Origin: Cellulosimicrobium sp. Marseille-Q4280
GTDB taxonomy: Bacteria; Actinomycetota; Actinomycetes; Actinomycetales; Cellulomonadaceae
Direction: 5' to 3'
DNA length: 64,000 nucleotides
Assembly: GCF_943181405.1 (NCBI RefSeq)
Contig: NZ_CALPBY010000003.1
Location: forward strand, 620,001 to 684,000
Position 1 is the first letter of the stretch. Every line of letters begins with the position of its first letter. The notes beneath the pieces were generated by a model, which saw nothing but the letters and a program-made list of their open reading frames with translations, was not told the origin of the DNA and ran no database searches. A program made the translations under genes and the position numbers. Shown here piece by piece: positions 47,999-57,643 of this stretch.

Positions 47999-48022
47999 CT
48001 TTTGTCGATCGTCAAGCAAAAG
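47999..48022. promoter_or_regulatory. ROK operator, site C (autoregulatory)
   Basis: A 24-bp match to sites A and B, upstream of the ROK gene. A TAGGGT box at 47991-47996 on the plus strand would place the ROK transcript start near 48003, inside the operator. On the minus strand the same element also shows TTGACG-N17-TACCGT (48015-47987). Confidence 0.75.
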
Positions 48023-48082
48023 ACGTCAGAGTTGCCGTCGATACGGGGCGGCCGTCGAGAGGCTTCGTGGTTCACTGTGCTC

Positions 48083-49264
48083 ATGGAGGAGCTCCTGAAG
48101 TTCGCACCGCGTCCGACTGGCGCCGGAGACATGTTCCAGCTGCTCCGGGACGGCCAGCCGCGCACGCGTGCGGACCTCGCGTCGATCACCGGTCAGGCAC
48201 GGTCGACGATCGCGGCGCGGATCGACCTCCTCATGTCCTCGGGCCTCATCGCCCCCGCCGGCGAGGCGAGCTCGACCGGCGGGCGCCCGCCCGTGACCTT
48301 CGCTTTCAACCCGGGCGCGCGCATCGTGCTGGCCGTCGACCTCGGCGCGACCCACGCACGACTCGCCGTGACGGACCTCGCGTCCAACGTCCTCGCGGAG
48401 ACCGACGCCGCCCTCGCGATCGCGGACGGACCGGACGTCGTGCTGTCCTGGGTCGCCGAGACGGGCGAGAAGCTCGTCGCGACGACCGGTCGCAGCATCG
48501 ACGACCTCGTGAGCGTCGGCGTGGGCCTCCCCGGCCCGGTCGAGCACTCCACGGGCCGGCCGATCAACCCGCCGATCATGCCCTCCTGGGACGACGTGGA
48601 CGTACCGGGCATCCTGGCGAAGCGCTTCAACGCGTCGGTGCTCGTCGACAACGACGTGAACATCATGGCCCTCGGTGAGCACCGGACGGCCTGGCCGGAC
48701 GTCACGGACATGCTCTTCGTCAAGGTCGCCACGGGCATCGGCTCGGGCATCATCGCCGACGGCGAGCTGCGACGAGGCGCCCAGGGAGCGGCCGGCGACA
48801 TCGGGCACGTCGCGGTGCCCAGCGCCGCCGACGTGCCGTGCCGGTGCGGCAACGTCGGGTGCCTCGAGGCCGTCGCCAGCGGGCAGTCCGTCGCGAGCAT
48901 CCTCACGGCCGCCGGGCTCGACGCCCGCACCAGCGCCGACGTCGTGGCGCTGGTCCGCGCGGGCGACCTCACCGCGAGCCAGGCGGTGCGCCAGGCCGGA
49001 CGCGACATCGGCTCCGTGCTCGCGGCGTGCGTGAGCCTGCTCAACCCCTCCCTCATCGTCATCGGCGGCATCGTCGCCGAGGCCGGAGAGCACCTCATCG
49101 CCGGCATCCGGGAGATCGTCTACCAGCGGTCGCTGCCCCTGGCGACGCAGCACCTGCGGATCGTCACGTCGCAGGCCCGGGGCCAGGCCGGGGTGCTCGG
49201 TGCCAGCGCCATGGCGGTCGATCACGTACTCTCTCCCGCAGCGATCGACGCGCTCGTCGGCTGA
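48083..49264 (+). CDS. ROK family transcriptional regulator
   Basis: 393 residues. An N-terminal winged HTH (about 15-75; MFQLLRDGQPRTRADLASIT, GQARSTIAARIDLLMSSGLI, then the GGRPP wing) precedes a ROK sugar-kinase-like domain with DLGATHARLAV (phosphate loop), VGLPGPV, LVDNDVNIMALGEH, GIGSGIIADG, DIGHVAV and the zinc motif CRCGNVGCLE. This is the NagC/XylR-type repressor family, which usually binds a sugar or sugar phosphate to release DNA. The ATG at 48083 lacks a good ribosome site; GTG 48077 is in frame and possible. Site C upstream suggests autoregulation, sites A and B regulation of both uptake operons. Confidence 0.93.
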   Translation: MEELLKFAPRPTGAGDMFQLLRDGQPRTRADLASITGQARSTIAARIDLLMSSGLIAPAGEASSTGGRPPVTFAFNPGARIVLAVDLGATHARLAVTDLASNVLAETDAALAIADGPDVVLSWVAETGEKLVATTGRSIDDLVSVGVGLPGPVEHSTGRPINPPIMPSWDDVDVPGILAKRFNASVLVDNDVNIMALGEHRTAWPDVTDMLFVKVATGIGSGIIADGELRRGAQGAAGDIGHVAVPSAADVPCRCGNVGCLEAVASGQSVASILTAAGLDARTSADVVALVRAGDLTASQAVRQAGRDIGSVLAACVSLLNPSLIVIGGIVAEAGEHLIAGIREIVYQRSLPLATQHLRIVTSQARGQAGVLGASAMAVDHVLSPAAIDALVG

Positions 49265-49338
49265 GGCGTCGGTCGTCGGCCGGTGCCGACGTGGGCGACC
49301 GCCGAGACGACGAGTGTGACGATGCACGAGGAGGACTC

Positions 49339-50004
49339 ATGACCGAGCGGAACCGTCGGGCGCTCGTGGTCCGAGGCGGTTGGCCCGGGCACGCGCCCGA
49401 GGAGGCGGCGGAGCTGTTCGTCCCGTTCCTGGAGGCGTCAGGCTTCGACGTCACGCTCGAGGGCTCCCTCGAGGCCTACGCGGACACGCAGTTCATGACC
49501 GACCTCGACCTCGTCGTCCAGTGCTGGACGATGGGCGAGATCCTCCCGGACGAGATGCGTGGCCTGCGCACCGCCGTCGCGAACGGCACGGGCTTCGCCG
49601 GCTGGCACGGCGGCATCATCGACTCGTTCCGCCTCGCGACCGACTACCTGCAGATGGTCGGCGGGCAGTTCGCCGCCCACGCGCACGACCTCGTCGACCA
49701 CACGATCGACGTGGTGCCCGAGCGGGCCGACCACGACATCGTCTCGGGCCTCGGCACGATCGCGCTGCGCTCCGAGCAGTACTGGGTGCTCACCGACTCC
49801 TACAACGACGTGCTCGCGACCACCACGATCCACCCGCAGGCCGGCGACCCCTGGCACGAGCCCGTCGTCTGCCCCGCCGTGTGGACGCGGCAGTGGGGTG
49901 AGGGCAGGGTCTTCGTCTCCACCGCCGGCCACCAGCTCGCCGACCTCGAGGTCCCCGCCGTCCGCACGATCGTGGAGCGCGGCATCCTCTGGGCGAGCCG
50001 CTGA
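49339..50004 (+). CDS. ThuA domain-containing protein (cytoplasmic)
   Basis: 221 residues with a stand-alone ThuA (class I glutamine amidotransferase-like) fold: RALVVRGGWPGHAPEEAAEL (about 6-25), VVQCWTMGEI, GTGFAGWHGGIIDSFR (about 87-102), GRVFVSTAGHQLAD. No signal peptide, unlike the ThuA domains of the two secreted fusions. GAGGAGGA sits 4 nt before the ATG. It follows the ROK gene by 74 bp and precedes the aldolase-like gene by 16 bp. ThuA was named from trehalose utilisation and is tied to 3-keto-disaccharide handling in rhizobia, which supports a keto-sugar theme. The catalytic Cys of true amidotransferases is not evident, so the chemistry is open. Confidence 0.9.
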   Translation: MTERNRRALVVRGGWPGHAPEEAAELFVPFLEASGFDVTLEGSLEAYADTQFMTDLDLVVQCWTMGEILPDEMRGLRTAVANGTGFAGWHGGIIDSFRLATDYLQMVGGQFAAHAHDLVDHTIDVVPERADHDIVSGLGTIALRSEQYWVLTDSYNDVLATTTIHPQAGDPWHEPVVCPAVWTRQWGEGRVFVSTAGHQLADLEVPAVRTIVERGILWASR

Positions 50005-50020
50005 CGTCCCAGCCCGCCGC

Positions 50021-50929
50021 GTGACGTCCTTCCGCGGCCTGCTCGCCTACCTCGTCACGCCCCTCACGCCCGACGACGTCCCGCACCTCGACGCGCTCGG
50101 CCACCTCGTGCACGACGCGGTCCACGAGGGGGTCGACGGCCTGGTCGTCCTCGCGTCGTCCGGCGCGGGGGTGACGTTCGACGCGGCGGAGCGAGGCGCC
50201 GTCGTGCACGCCGCGGTCACGGCGGCAGCGGCCACGACAGGGGCCGCTGCCCGGCGGGTGCCGGTGCACGTCGCGGTGGGCGGCACGTCGACGCGCGAGG
50301 TCGTCGCGCGGGCGCGTGCCGCGCGGGACGGCGGAGCGGACGGGCTCGTGCTGGCGCCGTTCTCGTACCTGCCTCTCGTCGAGGACGAGGTCGTGGCGAT
50401 CTTCGACGCCGTCGCGGACGCCGTCGACCTGCCGGTCTGCTACTACAACAGGAGCGTGCAGACCTCCTACGACGTGACGCCGACGACGCTCGCGCACCTC
50501 GCGCGGACGACGACGGTGACCGCGGTCAAGGATCCGGCGTCGCTGCCCTCGCGACCGGGCGGTCGCGTCGCCGCTCTCCGGTCCGCGGTCGACGGCCTGG
50601 GCGTGAGCGTCGGTCTCAGCGGCGACCCCTCGCTCGTCACGGACGCCGAGGCCGCGGACGCCTGGCACACCGGTCTGGCGGGCCTCGTCCCCCGGGAGTA
50701 CGTCGCACTGCGCCGTGCGCGGGTCGACGGCGACGTGCCCGACCCGGACACCGCGGCCTGGTTGCGCGACCTGACCGGGGTGCTCGCCGGGCTGCGGCCG
50801 GTGAGCGGGTTCCACGCGCTCGCGAACCTGCTCGGCACCCCGACCGCTCCCCCGCGCGGACCGTCGCTCCCGGTGGACGACGACGGGCGTCGGCGGCTCG
50901 CCGAGGTCGTCGCCCGTCGACCTGCGTGA
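50021..50929 (+). CDS. dihydrodipicolinate synthase family protein (DapA/NanA-like aldolase)
   Basis: 302-residue TIM barrel of the N-acetylneuraminate lyase / DHDPS superfamily, from the GTG at 50021. It has LLAYLVTPLTPDDVPHLDAL at the start, a VLASSGAGVTFDAAER loop, APFSYLPL, CYYNRSVQTSYDVTP holding the conserved Tyr (about 147-161) and TAVKDPASLP with the Schiff-base Lys. It departs from DapA: the usual GTTGE-like loop reads ASSGAG and the YNxP motif reads YNRS, so a true lysine-biosynthesis role is unlikely. Family members of this type cleave or dehydrate 2-keto-3-deoxy sugar acids. Third gene of the ROK-thuA cluster, and a candidate for the last carbon-carbon step of the pathway. Confidence 0.86.
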   Translation: MTSFRGLLAYLVTPLTPDDVPHLDALGHLVHDAVHEGVDGLVVLASSGAGVTFDAAERGAVVHAAVTAAAATTGAAARRVPVHVAVGGTSTREVVARARAARDGGADGLVLAPFSYLPLVEDEVVAIFDAVADAVDLPVCYYNRSVQTSYDVTPTTLAHLARTTTVTAVKDPASLPSRPGGRVAALRSAVDGLGVSVGLSGDPSLVTDAEAADAWHTGLAGLVPREYVALRRARVDGDVPDPDTAAWLRDLTGVLAGLRPVSGFHALANLLGTPTAPPRGPSLPVDDDGRRRLAEVVARRPA

Positions 50930-50991
50930 CGGCCTGACCGGCCGGCACGACGCGGCGCGCGAGCACGCCGACCGTCCGCCGAGAGGACGGC

Positions 50992-53469
<2,478 letters not shown>

Positions 53470-53477
53470 TCACGCCG

Positions 53478-54074
53478 TCACCAGCCGTGCGACGCGTCGT
53501 CGTGCATCTCCGGGCACCCGCCGCCGGGCTCGGTCGCGGCCTCGTAGTGCCACACCTCGTTGGCGTAGGTCTGGCACAGCCCGAAGTCCGCGCCGTGCTG
53601 CTGGAGCCAGTACGCGCCCTCGGTCGGACCGACGTCGATCGCGGTACCGGCGACGTGCTCCGACGACTCGGGCGGCAGGACCCACCGCCGCGCCTCCTCG
53701 ACGGACCCGTAGCGCTCGACCGCGTCGTCGACGAGCTGCTGCTGCTCGTCCGCGGTACGCCACCCCGAGGTGATCCACAGCTCGACACCCTCGGCGGCAG
53801 CGGCGGCCCGGGCGTCGTCGAACCGCTGCTGCAGCCCGGGGCCGAGCCCCACCGCCGTGACCGGTGCCGCGTCGGTCTGGCGGGTCACCAAGCCCGCGAC
53901 GTGGTCCGTCGGTGCGGAGACCAGCTGGACGACGGCGACCGCGGACGCGGCCAGGCCCGCGACGACGGCGCCGGCGTAGACCCGGCGCCCGACGCGTCGC
54001 CGTCGCCCGACCCTGGTGGTGACCGACCTGGTCCGGACCGGGTGGGGCGGCGTCGGCGCGTCCCGCAGCGTCAT
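53478..54074 (-). CDS. VanY-like D-alanyl-D-alanine carboxypeptidase (M15), membrane-anchored
   Basis: 198 residues. A basic inside N-terminus, one span near 33-54, then an M15 peptidase domain with ITSGWRTADEQQQLVDDAV, the zinc motif SSEHVAGTAIDV (His and Asp ligands; about 138-149) and EVWHYE with the second His. It ends with two Cys-containing segments (LCQTYANEVW, GGCPEM). Expected to trim stem peptides outside the membrane. The ATG overlaps the stop of the upstream membrane-protein gene (ATGA). Whether it alters wall cross-linking or glycopeptide response is unknown. Confidence 0.9.
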   Translation of the reverse strand: MTLRDAPTPPHPVRTRSVTTRVGRRRRVGRRVYAGAVVAGLAASAVAVVQLVSAPTDHVAGLVTRQTDAAPVTAVGLGPGLQQRFDDARAAAAAEGVELWITSGWRTADEQQQLVDDAVERYGSVEEARRWVLPPESSEHVAGTAIDVGPTEGAYWLQQHGADFGLCQTYANEVWHYEAATEPGGGCPEMHDDASHGW

Positions 54075-55003
54075 CGTCGGACTCCTGCGGTCGGGCTCGA
54101 GCGGGGCAGGAGTCGCCGACCCGGGGCGAGCCCGAGCGGCACGGCGACGGCCGCGACGGTGAGGACCCAGGCCGAGTAGTCGAGACCGAGGAACACCCAG
54201 ATGCTCGCGTGCATCGTCGCCACCGCGAGGACGAACGGGATCCGGGTGAGCCGCACGGCGAGCCACACAGGTGCGGTGAGCTCGAGCAGCAGCGCGCCCG
54301 TGGCGAGCGCACGCGTGAGCAGCGGCTGGTCGGCGACCACACGCGTCAGCCCGTCGCCGAACGGCGAGGCACCCTGCCGCAGGATCCAGGCCATGGAGTC
54401 CCCCAGCGCCCACGCCGGTCCGCTGTGCACGAGCTTCTGCGCCCCGGTGAGGAAGTAGACGCACGCCACGACCGCGAGCGCCGCACGCACCGTCCACCCG
54501 GTCCGCGCCGGTTCCTCGCCGTGCGCGGTCCCGCGAGCGGGCGGTGCCGCGAAGAGCAGGACGAACCCGACCGTCACCGTGAGGACGTCGGTGTGCATCA
54601 CCTTCCCCGAGCTCCCCCACAGCGCGGTCAGCACGAGGTAGGCGGTCCAGGCGACGGCGAAGCCGACTCGTGCCCGGATGCCCGCGAGCACGAGCGCGAC
54701 GCCGAGGATCCCGAGGACCTGGACGGCGAGCAGGGCCGCGACCGAGGGCTCGACCGGCAGCCAGCCGAGGATCGTCGGGCCGCCGGTGAGCACCGCAGGG
54801 CGCTGGGCCACGAGGGTCCAGTCGTGCACCGCGAGCCGGACCCCGACGACCGTCGCGACGAGCGAGTGGACCTCGACGAGCCGGTACCAGGGCACGGGCG
54901 CGACGAGCCGGCGGTCGACGCCGCGCACGGCCCGGAGCACGTGCGGGCGGGACGACCGGGCGACGACGACCGGCTCCGGCACGCGCGTCCCCCGCGCGCT
55001 CAC
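54071..55003 (-). CDS. HTTM-like multi-pass membrane protein
   Basis: 310 residues with about seven spans. VHDWTLVAQRP, SSGKVMHTDVLTVTVGFVLLF, VYFLTGAQKLVHSGPAWALGDSMAW and ELTAPVWLAVRLTRIPFVLAVATMHASIWVFLGLDYSAW fit the horizontally transferred transmembrane (HTTM) / vitamin-K-dependent gamma-carboxylase-like group. The GTG start overlaps the preceding stop (GTGA), and its own stop overlaps the VanY-like gene. No biochemical role can be given. Confidence 0.78.
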   Translation of the reverse strand: MSARGTRVPEPVVVARSSRPHVLRAVRGVDRRLVAPVPWYRLVEVHSLVATVVGVRLAVHDWTLVAQRPAVLTGGPTILGWLPVEPSVAALLAVQVLGILGVALVLAGIRARVGFAVAWTAYLVLTALWGSSGKVMHTDVLTVTVGFVLLFAAPPARGTAHGEEPARTGWTVRAALAVVACVYFLTGAQKLVHSGPAWALGDSMAWILRQGASPFGDGLTRVVADQPLLTRALATGALLLELTAPVWLAVRLTRIPFVLAVATMHASIWVFLGLDYSAWVLTVAAVAVPLGLAPGRRLLPRSSPTAGVRR

Positions 55004-55425
55004 GGCCGCACCTCGAGGACCGGCTCGCGCGCGACCTCGGTCCACTCGAGCGACGCGGGGTCCAGCGTGCGCCGCACGCGCTCGAGACGGACCGACGTGA
55101 CGTGGCCGGGCCGGGTACCCGCGACGCCGAGCCACGCCCGGACCATCGCCTCCCGCTCGGCGGGCGGGGTGGACGTGAGGTCGGCGTAGCGGTGCGTCGT
55201 CGCGGCGAGCACGGGGTTCCCGGTGCCGGGCCGCAGGAGCACGGTGCCGTCCGCGCCGTCCGCGGACAGCTCGAGGCTCGTGCGTGCGCCGGTGCGCACC
55301 TCGCTGAACAGGCGGTACGACGTGAGGGGCCACGCCTCGACCCCCGCCGCGGCCGTGGCGAGCAGCAGGCCGACGACGCCGTACGTGACGGTCCGGGCGA
55401 GGACCGGTTCGGGCATTCTCCGCAT
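55000..55425 (-). CDS. small membrane-anchored protein of unknown function
   Basis: 141 residues with an N-terminal span (VTYGVVGLLLATAAAGV) and an outside beta-rich domain that begins WPLTSYRLFSEVRTGARTSLEL. Small proteins with a similar WP...LFS segment seem to accompany HTTM-like genes, but I cannot name a family. First gene of a three-gene overlapping operon (this, HTTM-like, VanY-like), divergent from the histidine kinase gene. ATG 55425 chosen; GTG 55434 is possible. Confidence 0.7.
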   Translation of the reverse strand: MRRMPEPVLARTVTYGVVGLLLATAAAGVEAWPLTSYRLFSEVRTGARTSLELSADGADGTVLLRPGTGNPVLAATTHRYADLTSTPPAEREAMVRAWLGVAGTRPGHVTSVRLERVRRTLDPASLEWTEVAREPVLEVRP

Positions 55426-55589
55426 GACCCAGACACTGCCGGGTGCGCAGGCACGCAGGCATCGGCCCGAGGGGCGGTCGCGACCCTCGACCGAGGGCGT
55501 GGCACCGGCCCCGAGCCTCAGCCCTGGGGCTGAGGCGCGGGCGGGCGACGCCCGCCCGGGGTCTGTCCCGCCGTGCGCGGCCCGCCCGC

Positions 55590-55595
55590 TACCGT
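55590..55595 (+). promoter_or_regulatory. -10 box of a leaderless histidine kinase promoter
   Basis: TACCGT 6 nt before the GTG at 55602; no ribosome site is visible. Confidence 0.4.
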
Positions 55596-55601
55596 GGGCC
55601 C

Positions 55602-56831
55602 GTGCCGTCCGCCCCCCGCGTGCCCGTCTGGGCACAGGACCTCCTGGTCGCCCTCGCGGCGGGCGCCGCGTGGTTCGCCGTCATCACGGTCATGGAGAAC
55701 GGGGACTACTGGTACCCGCGGAACCCTGGCTCGTACCGCGTGGCCGGGCTCTGGATCGTCCTGACGCTCGCGTTGCGGCGCGTGACGCCCGGCCTGCTCT
55801 TCTGGACCACGGTGATGCTCTACCCGCTCGCCCTGCCCTGGATCATGCAGACTCCGTTCGAGCTGCTCCCGCTGATGATCGCCGGCTTCGCGGCGACGCG
55901 CTCCGGGGCCGTGCCCTGGCCGCTCGCCGCGGTCGCGGGAGGCCTCTCCGCGTTCTCCCTGCTCCTCTTCAGCCGTCCGGTCCTCACCTTCCCGCCCTCG
56001 GCCTTCTACCCCCAGGACCTCGAGATCGGGCGGTCGCCGTCGGACGTCCTCGTCGCGCTCGCGCTCGTGCTCGGCGCGGTGGCCGCCGGGGTGTTCTTCC
56101 ACCGCCTGGCCGTGACGTCCGAGACCCTGCGCGAGCGCAACGCCGAGCTCCAGGCGCTGCAGGCCGAGCTCGCGGAGCGGGCGGTGCTCGCGGAACGCAC
56201 CCGTATCGCGCGCGAGCTGCACGACGTCGTCGCGCACCACGTGTCCGCGATCGTCGTGCGCGCGCAGGCCGCGGACCGGGTCGCGGCGAACCAGCCGCGG
56301 GCCCCGCACGAGGCGGTGCGCTGGATCACCGACGAGGGCAAGCGTGCGCTGACGTCGATGCGGTCCGTCGTGCACGTCCTGCGCCGGGAGGACGCCCTCG
56401 ACGGCGGCGTCGCGGCGCTCGCCCCCACCCCGGGGACCGACGACGACACCGCCGACCAGCTGCGCGCCGCGGCGCGCCGGCTCACCGATGCGGGGCGGGA
56501 CGTCTCCCTGACCCTGCCCGACCCGTGGCCGACGACGAGCGCCGAGACGGGTCTCGCCGTCGTCCGCATCACCCAGGAGGCCCTGACCAACGTGCTGCTG
56601 CACTCCCTCGCCCCCGACGTCACCGTGACGGTGACCACCACCGGCACCCGTCTCGGGGTGCGCGTCCACGACGCCGGTCCCCCGCTCCCCGACGACCCGT
56701 CGGGTCGCACCGGCTTCGGCCTGTCCTCGATGCGCGAGCGCGCGGCCGCGGCCGGCGGGCACCTCGGCGCGGGGCCGGACGGGCGGGGCGGCTGGCTCGT
56801 CGAGGCGACCCTCCCCCTGGACGTGCGGTGA
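55602..56831 (+). CDS. two-component sensor histidine kinase (NarL/DesK-type)
   Basis: 409 residues. Four to five N-terminal spans (about 10-165) are followed by a coiled coil (ETLRERNAELQALQAELAER), the dimerisation/phosphoacceptor motif ERTRIARELHDVVAHHVSAI with phospho-His near 208, and a HATPase domain with RITQEALTNVLLHS (N box) and GFGLSSMRERAAAAGG (G2 box). This is the HisKA_3 class that pairs with NarL/LuxR regulators, encoded next. The stop overlaps the regulator start (GTGA). Sensing is presumably membrane-linked, as the protein has no large outside loop; the signal is unknown. Confidence 0.94.
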   Translation: MPSAPRVPVWAQDLLVALAAGAAWFAVITVMENGDYWYPRNPGSYRVAGLWIVLTLALRRVTPGLLFWTTVMLYPLALPWIMQTPFELLPLMIAGFAATRSGAVPWPLAAVAGGLSAFSLLLFSRPVLTFPPSAFYPQDLEIGRSPSDVLVALALVLGAVAAGVFFHRLAVTSETLRERNAELQALQAELAERAVLAERTRIARELHDVVAHHVSAIVVRAQAADRVAANQPRAPHEAVRWITDEGKRALTSMRSVVHVLRREDALDGGVAALAPTPGTDDDTADQLRAAARRLTDAGRDVSLTLPDPWPTTSAETGLAVVRITQEALTNVLLHSLAPDVTVTVTTTGTRLGVRVHDAGPPLPDDPSGRTGFGLSSMRERAAAAGGHLGAGPDGRGGWLVEATLPLDVR

Positions 56832-57562
56832 GCAGCGCGGCCTCGGGCGGGCCGGTCGTCGACCCCGTGCGCGTCGTCGTCGCCGACGACCAGGCGACGA
56901 TCCGTCTCGGGCTGCGCATGATCCTCGACAACGAGCCGGACGTCACCGTGGTCGGCGAGGCGGGTGACGGGGAGACCGCGGTGGCGATGGCGCGAGCGCT
57001 GCGGCCCGACGTCGTGCTCATGGACGTGCGCATGCCGCGCCTCGACGGGATCGGGGCGACGGCGCGCATCGCCGCCGACCCCGACCTGGCAGGCGTGCGC
57101 ACGCTCGTCCTCACGACGTTCGACGACGACGAGTACGTCTACGGGGCGCTGCGCGCCGGGGCTGCGGGGTTCCTGCTCAAGGACGCGGACCCGCAGAGCC
57201 TCGTCGACGCGGTGCACCGCGTCCGCGCGGGCGACTCGCTCCTCGACCCGGCGGTGACGGGACGGATCATCTCGACGTACGTCGAGCTCGCGCGGCACTC
57301 GCCGCTCGCGGGCGGCGGGGCCGGGGACCGGGCGGGCGCGAGGGACGGGCTCGACGCCGTGACGCCGCGGGAGCGCGAGGTCCTGCTCGCGGTCGCGCGC
57401 GGGCTGTCGAACCGCGAGGTCGGTGCCGAGCTGCACCTCACCGAGGCGACGGTGAAGAGCCACGTGCGCTCGCTGCTCACCAAGGTCGCGCTGACGAACC
57501 GCGTGCAGCTCGTCGTCCTCGCGTACGAGGCAGGGCTCGTCCGCCCGGGCGACGGCGCCTGA
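56828..57562 (+). CDS. NarL/FixJ-type response regulator
   Basis: 244 residues. Receiver domain with VVVADDQATIRLGLRMIL (acidic pocket), VLMDVRMPRLDG (phospho-Asp near 64), TTFDDDEYVYGALRAGAAGFLLKDA (conserved Thr and Lys), an Ala/Gly/Arg-rich linker, and a C-terminal LuxR-type HTH (VTPREREVLLAVARGLSNREVGAEL, then EATVKSHVRSLLTKV). Partner of the histidine kinase by overlap and type. Target genes are unknown. Confidence 0.95.
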   Translation: MSSAASGGPVVDPVRVVVADDQATIRLGLRMILDNEPDVTVVGEAGDGETAVAMARALRPDVVLMDVRMPRLDGIGATARIAADPDLAGVRTLVLTTFDDDEYVYGALRAGAAGFLLKDADPQSLVDAVHRVRAGDSLLDPAVTGRIISTYVELARHSPLAGGGAGDRAGARDGLDAVTPREREVLLAVARGLSNREVGAELHLTEATVKSHVRSLLTKVALTNRVQLVVLAYEAGLVRPGDGA

Positions 57563-57569
57563 GCCAGGC

Positions 57570-57619
57570 CCGGGCACGACCGTGCCCGGCGACGCGAGGG
57601 GACGCGCGTCGTCGGGCAC
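57570..57619. terminator. bidirectional terminator region
   Basis: Two mutually exclusive hairpins share GTGCCCG: CCGGGCAC-GACC-GTGCCCGG (57570-57589), and GTGCCCG-g-CGACG with CGTCG-t-CGGGCAC (57582-57619). They lie between the convergent response regulator and adhE genes. Confidence 0.5.
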
Positions 57620-57643
57620 GGTGTCCTGTGGCCGACGGTCGGG

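Noticed and set aside
50972-50990. CCGTCC/GGACGG hairpin between the aldolase-like gene and ligA
   Set aside because: Only a 6-bp stem with a 7-nt loop and no T-tract; not enough to call a terminator.
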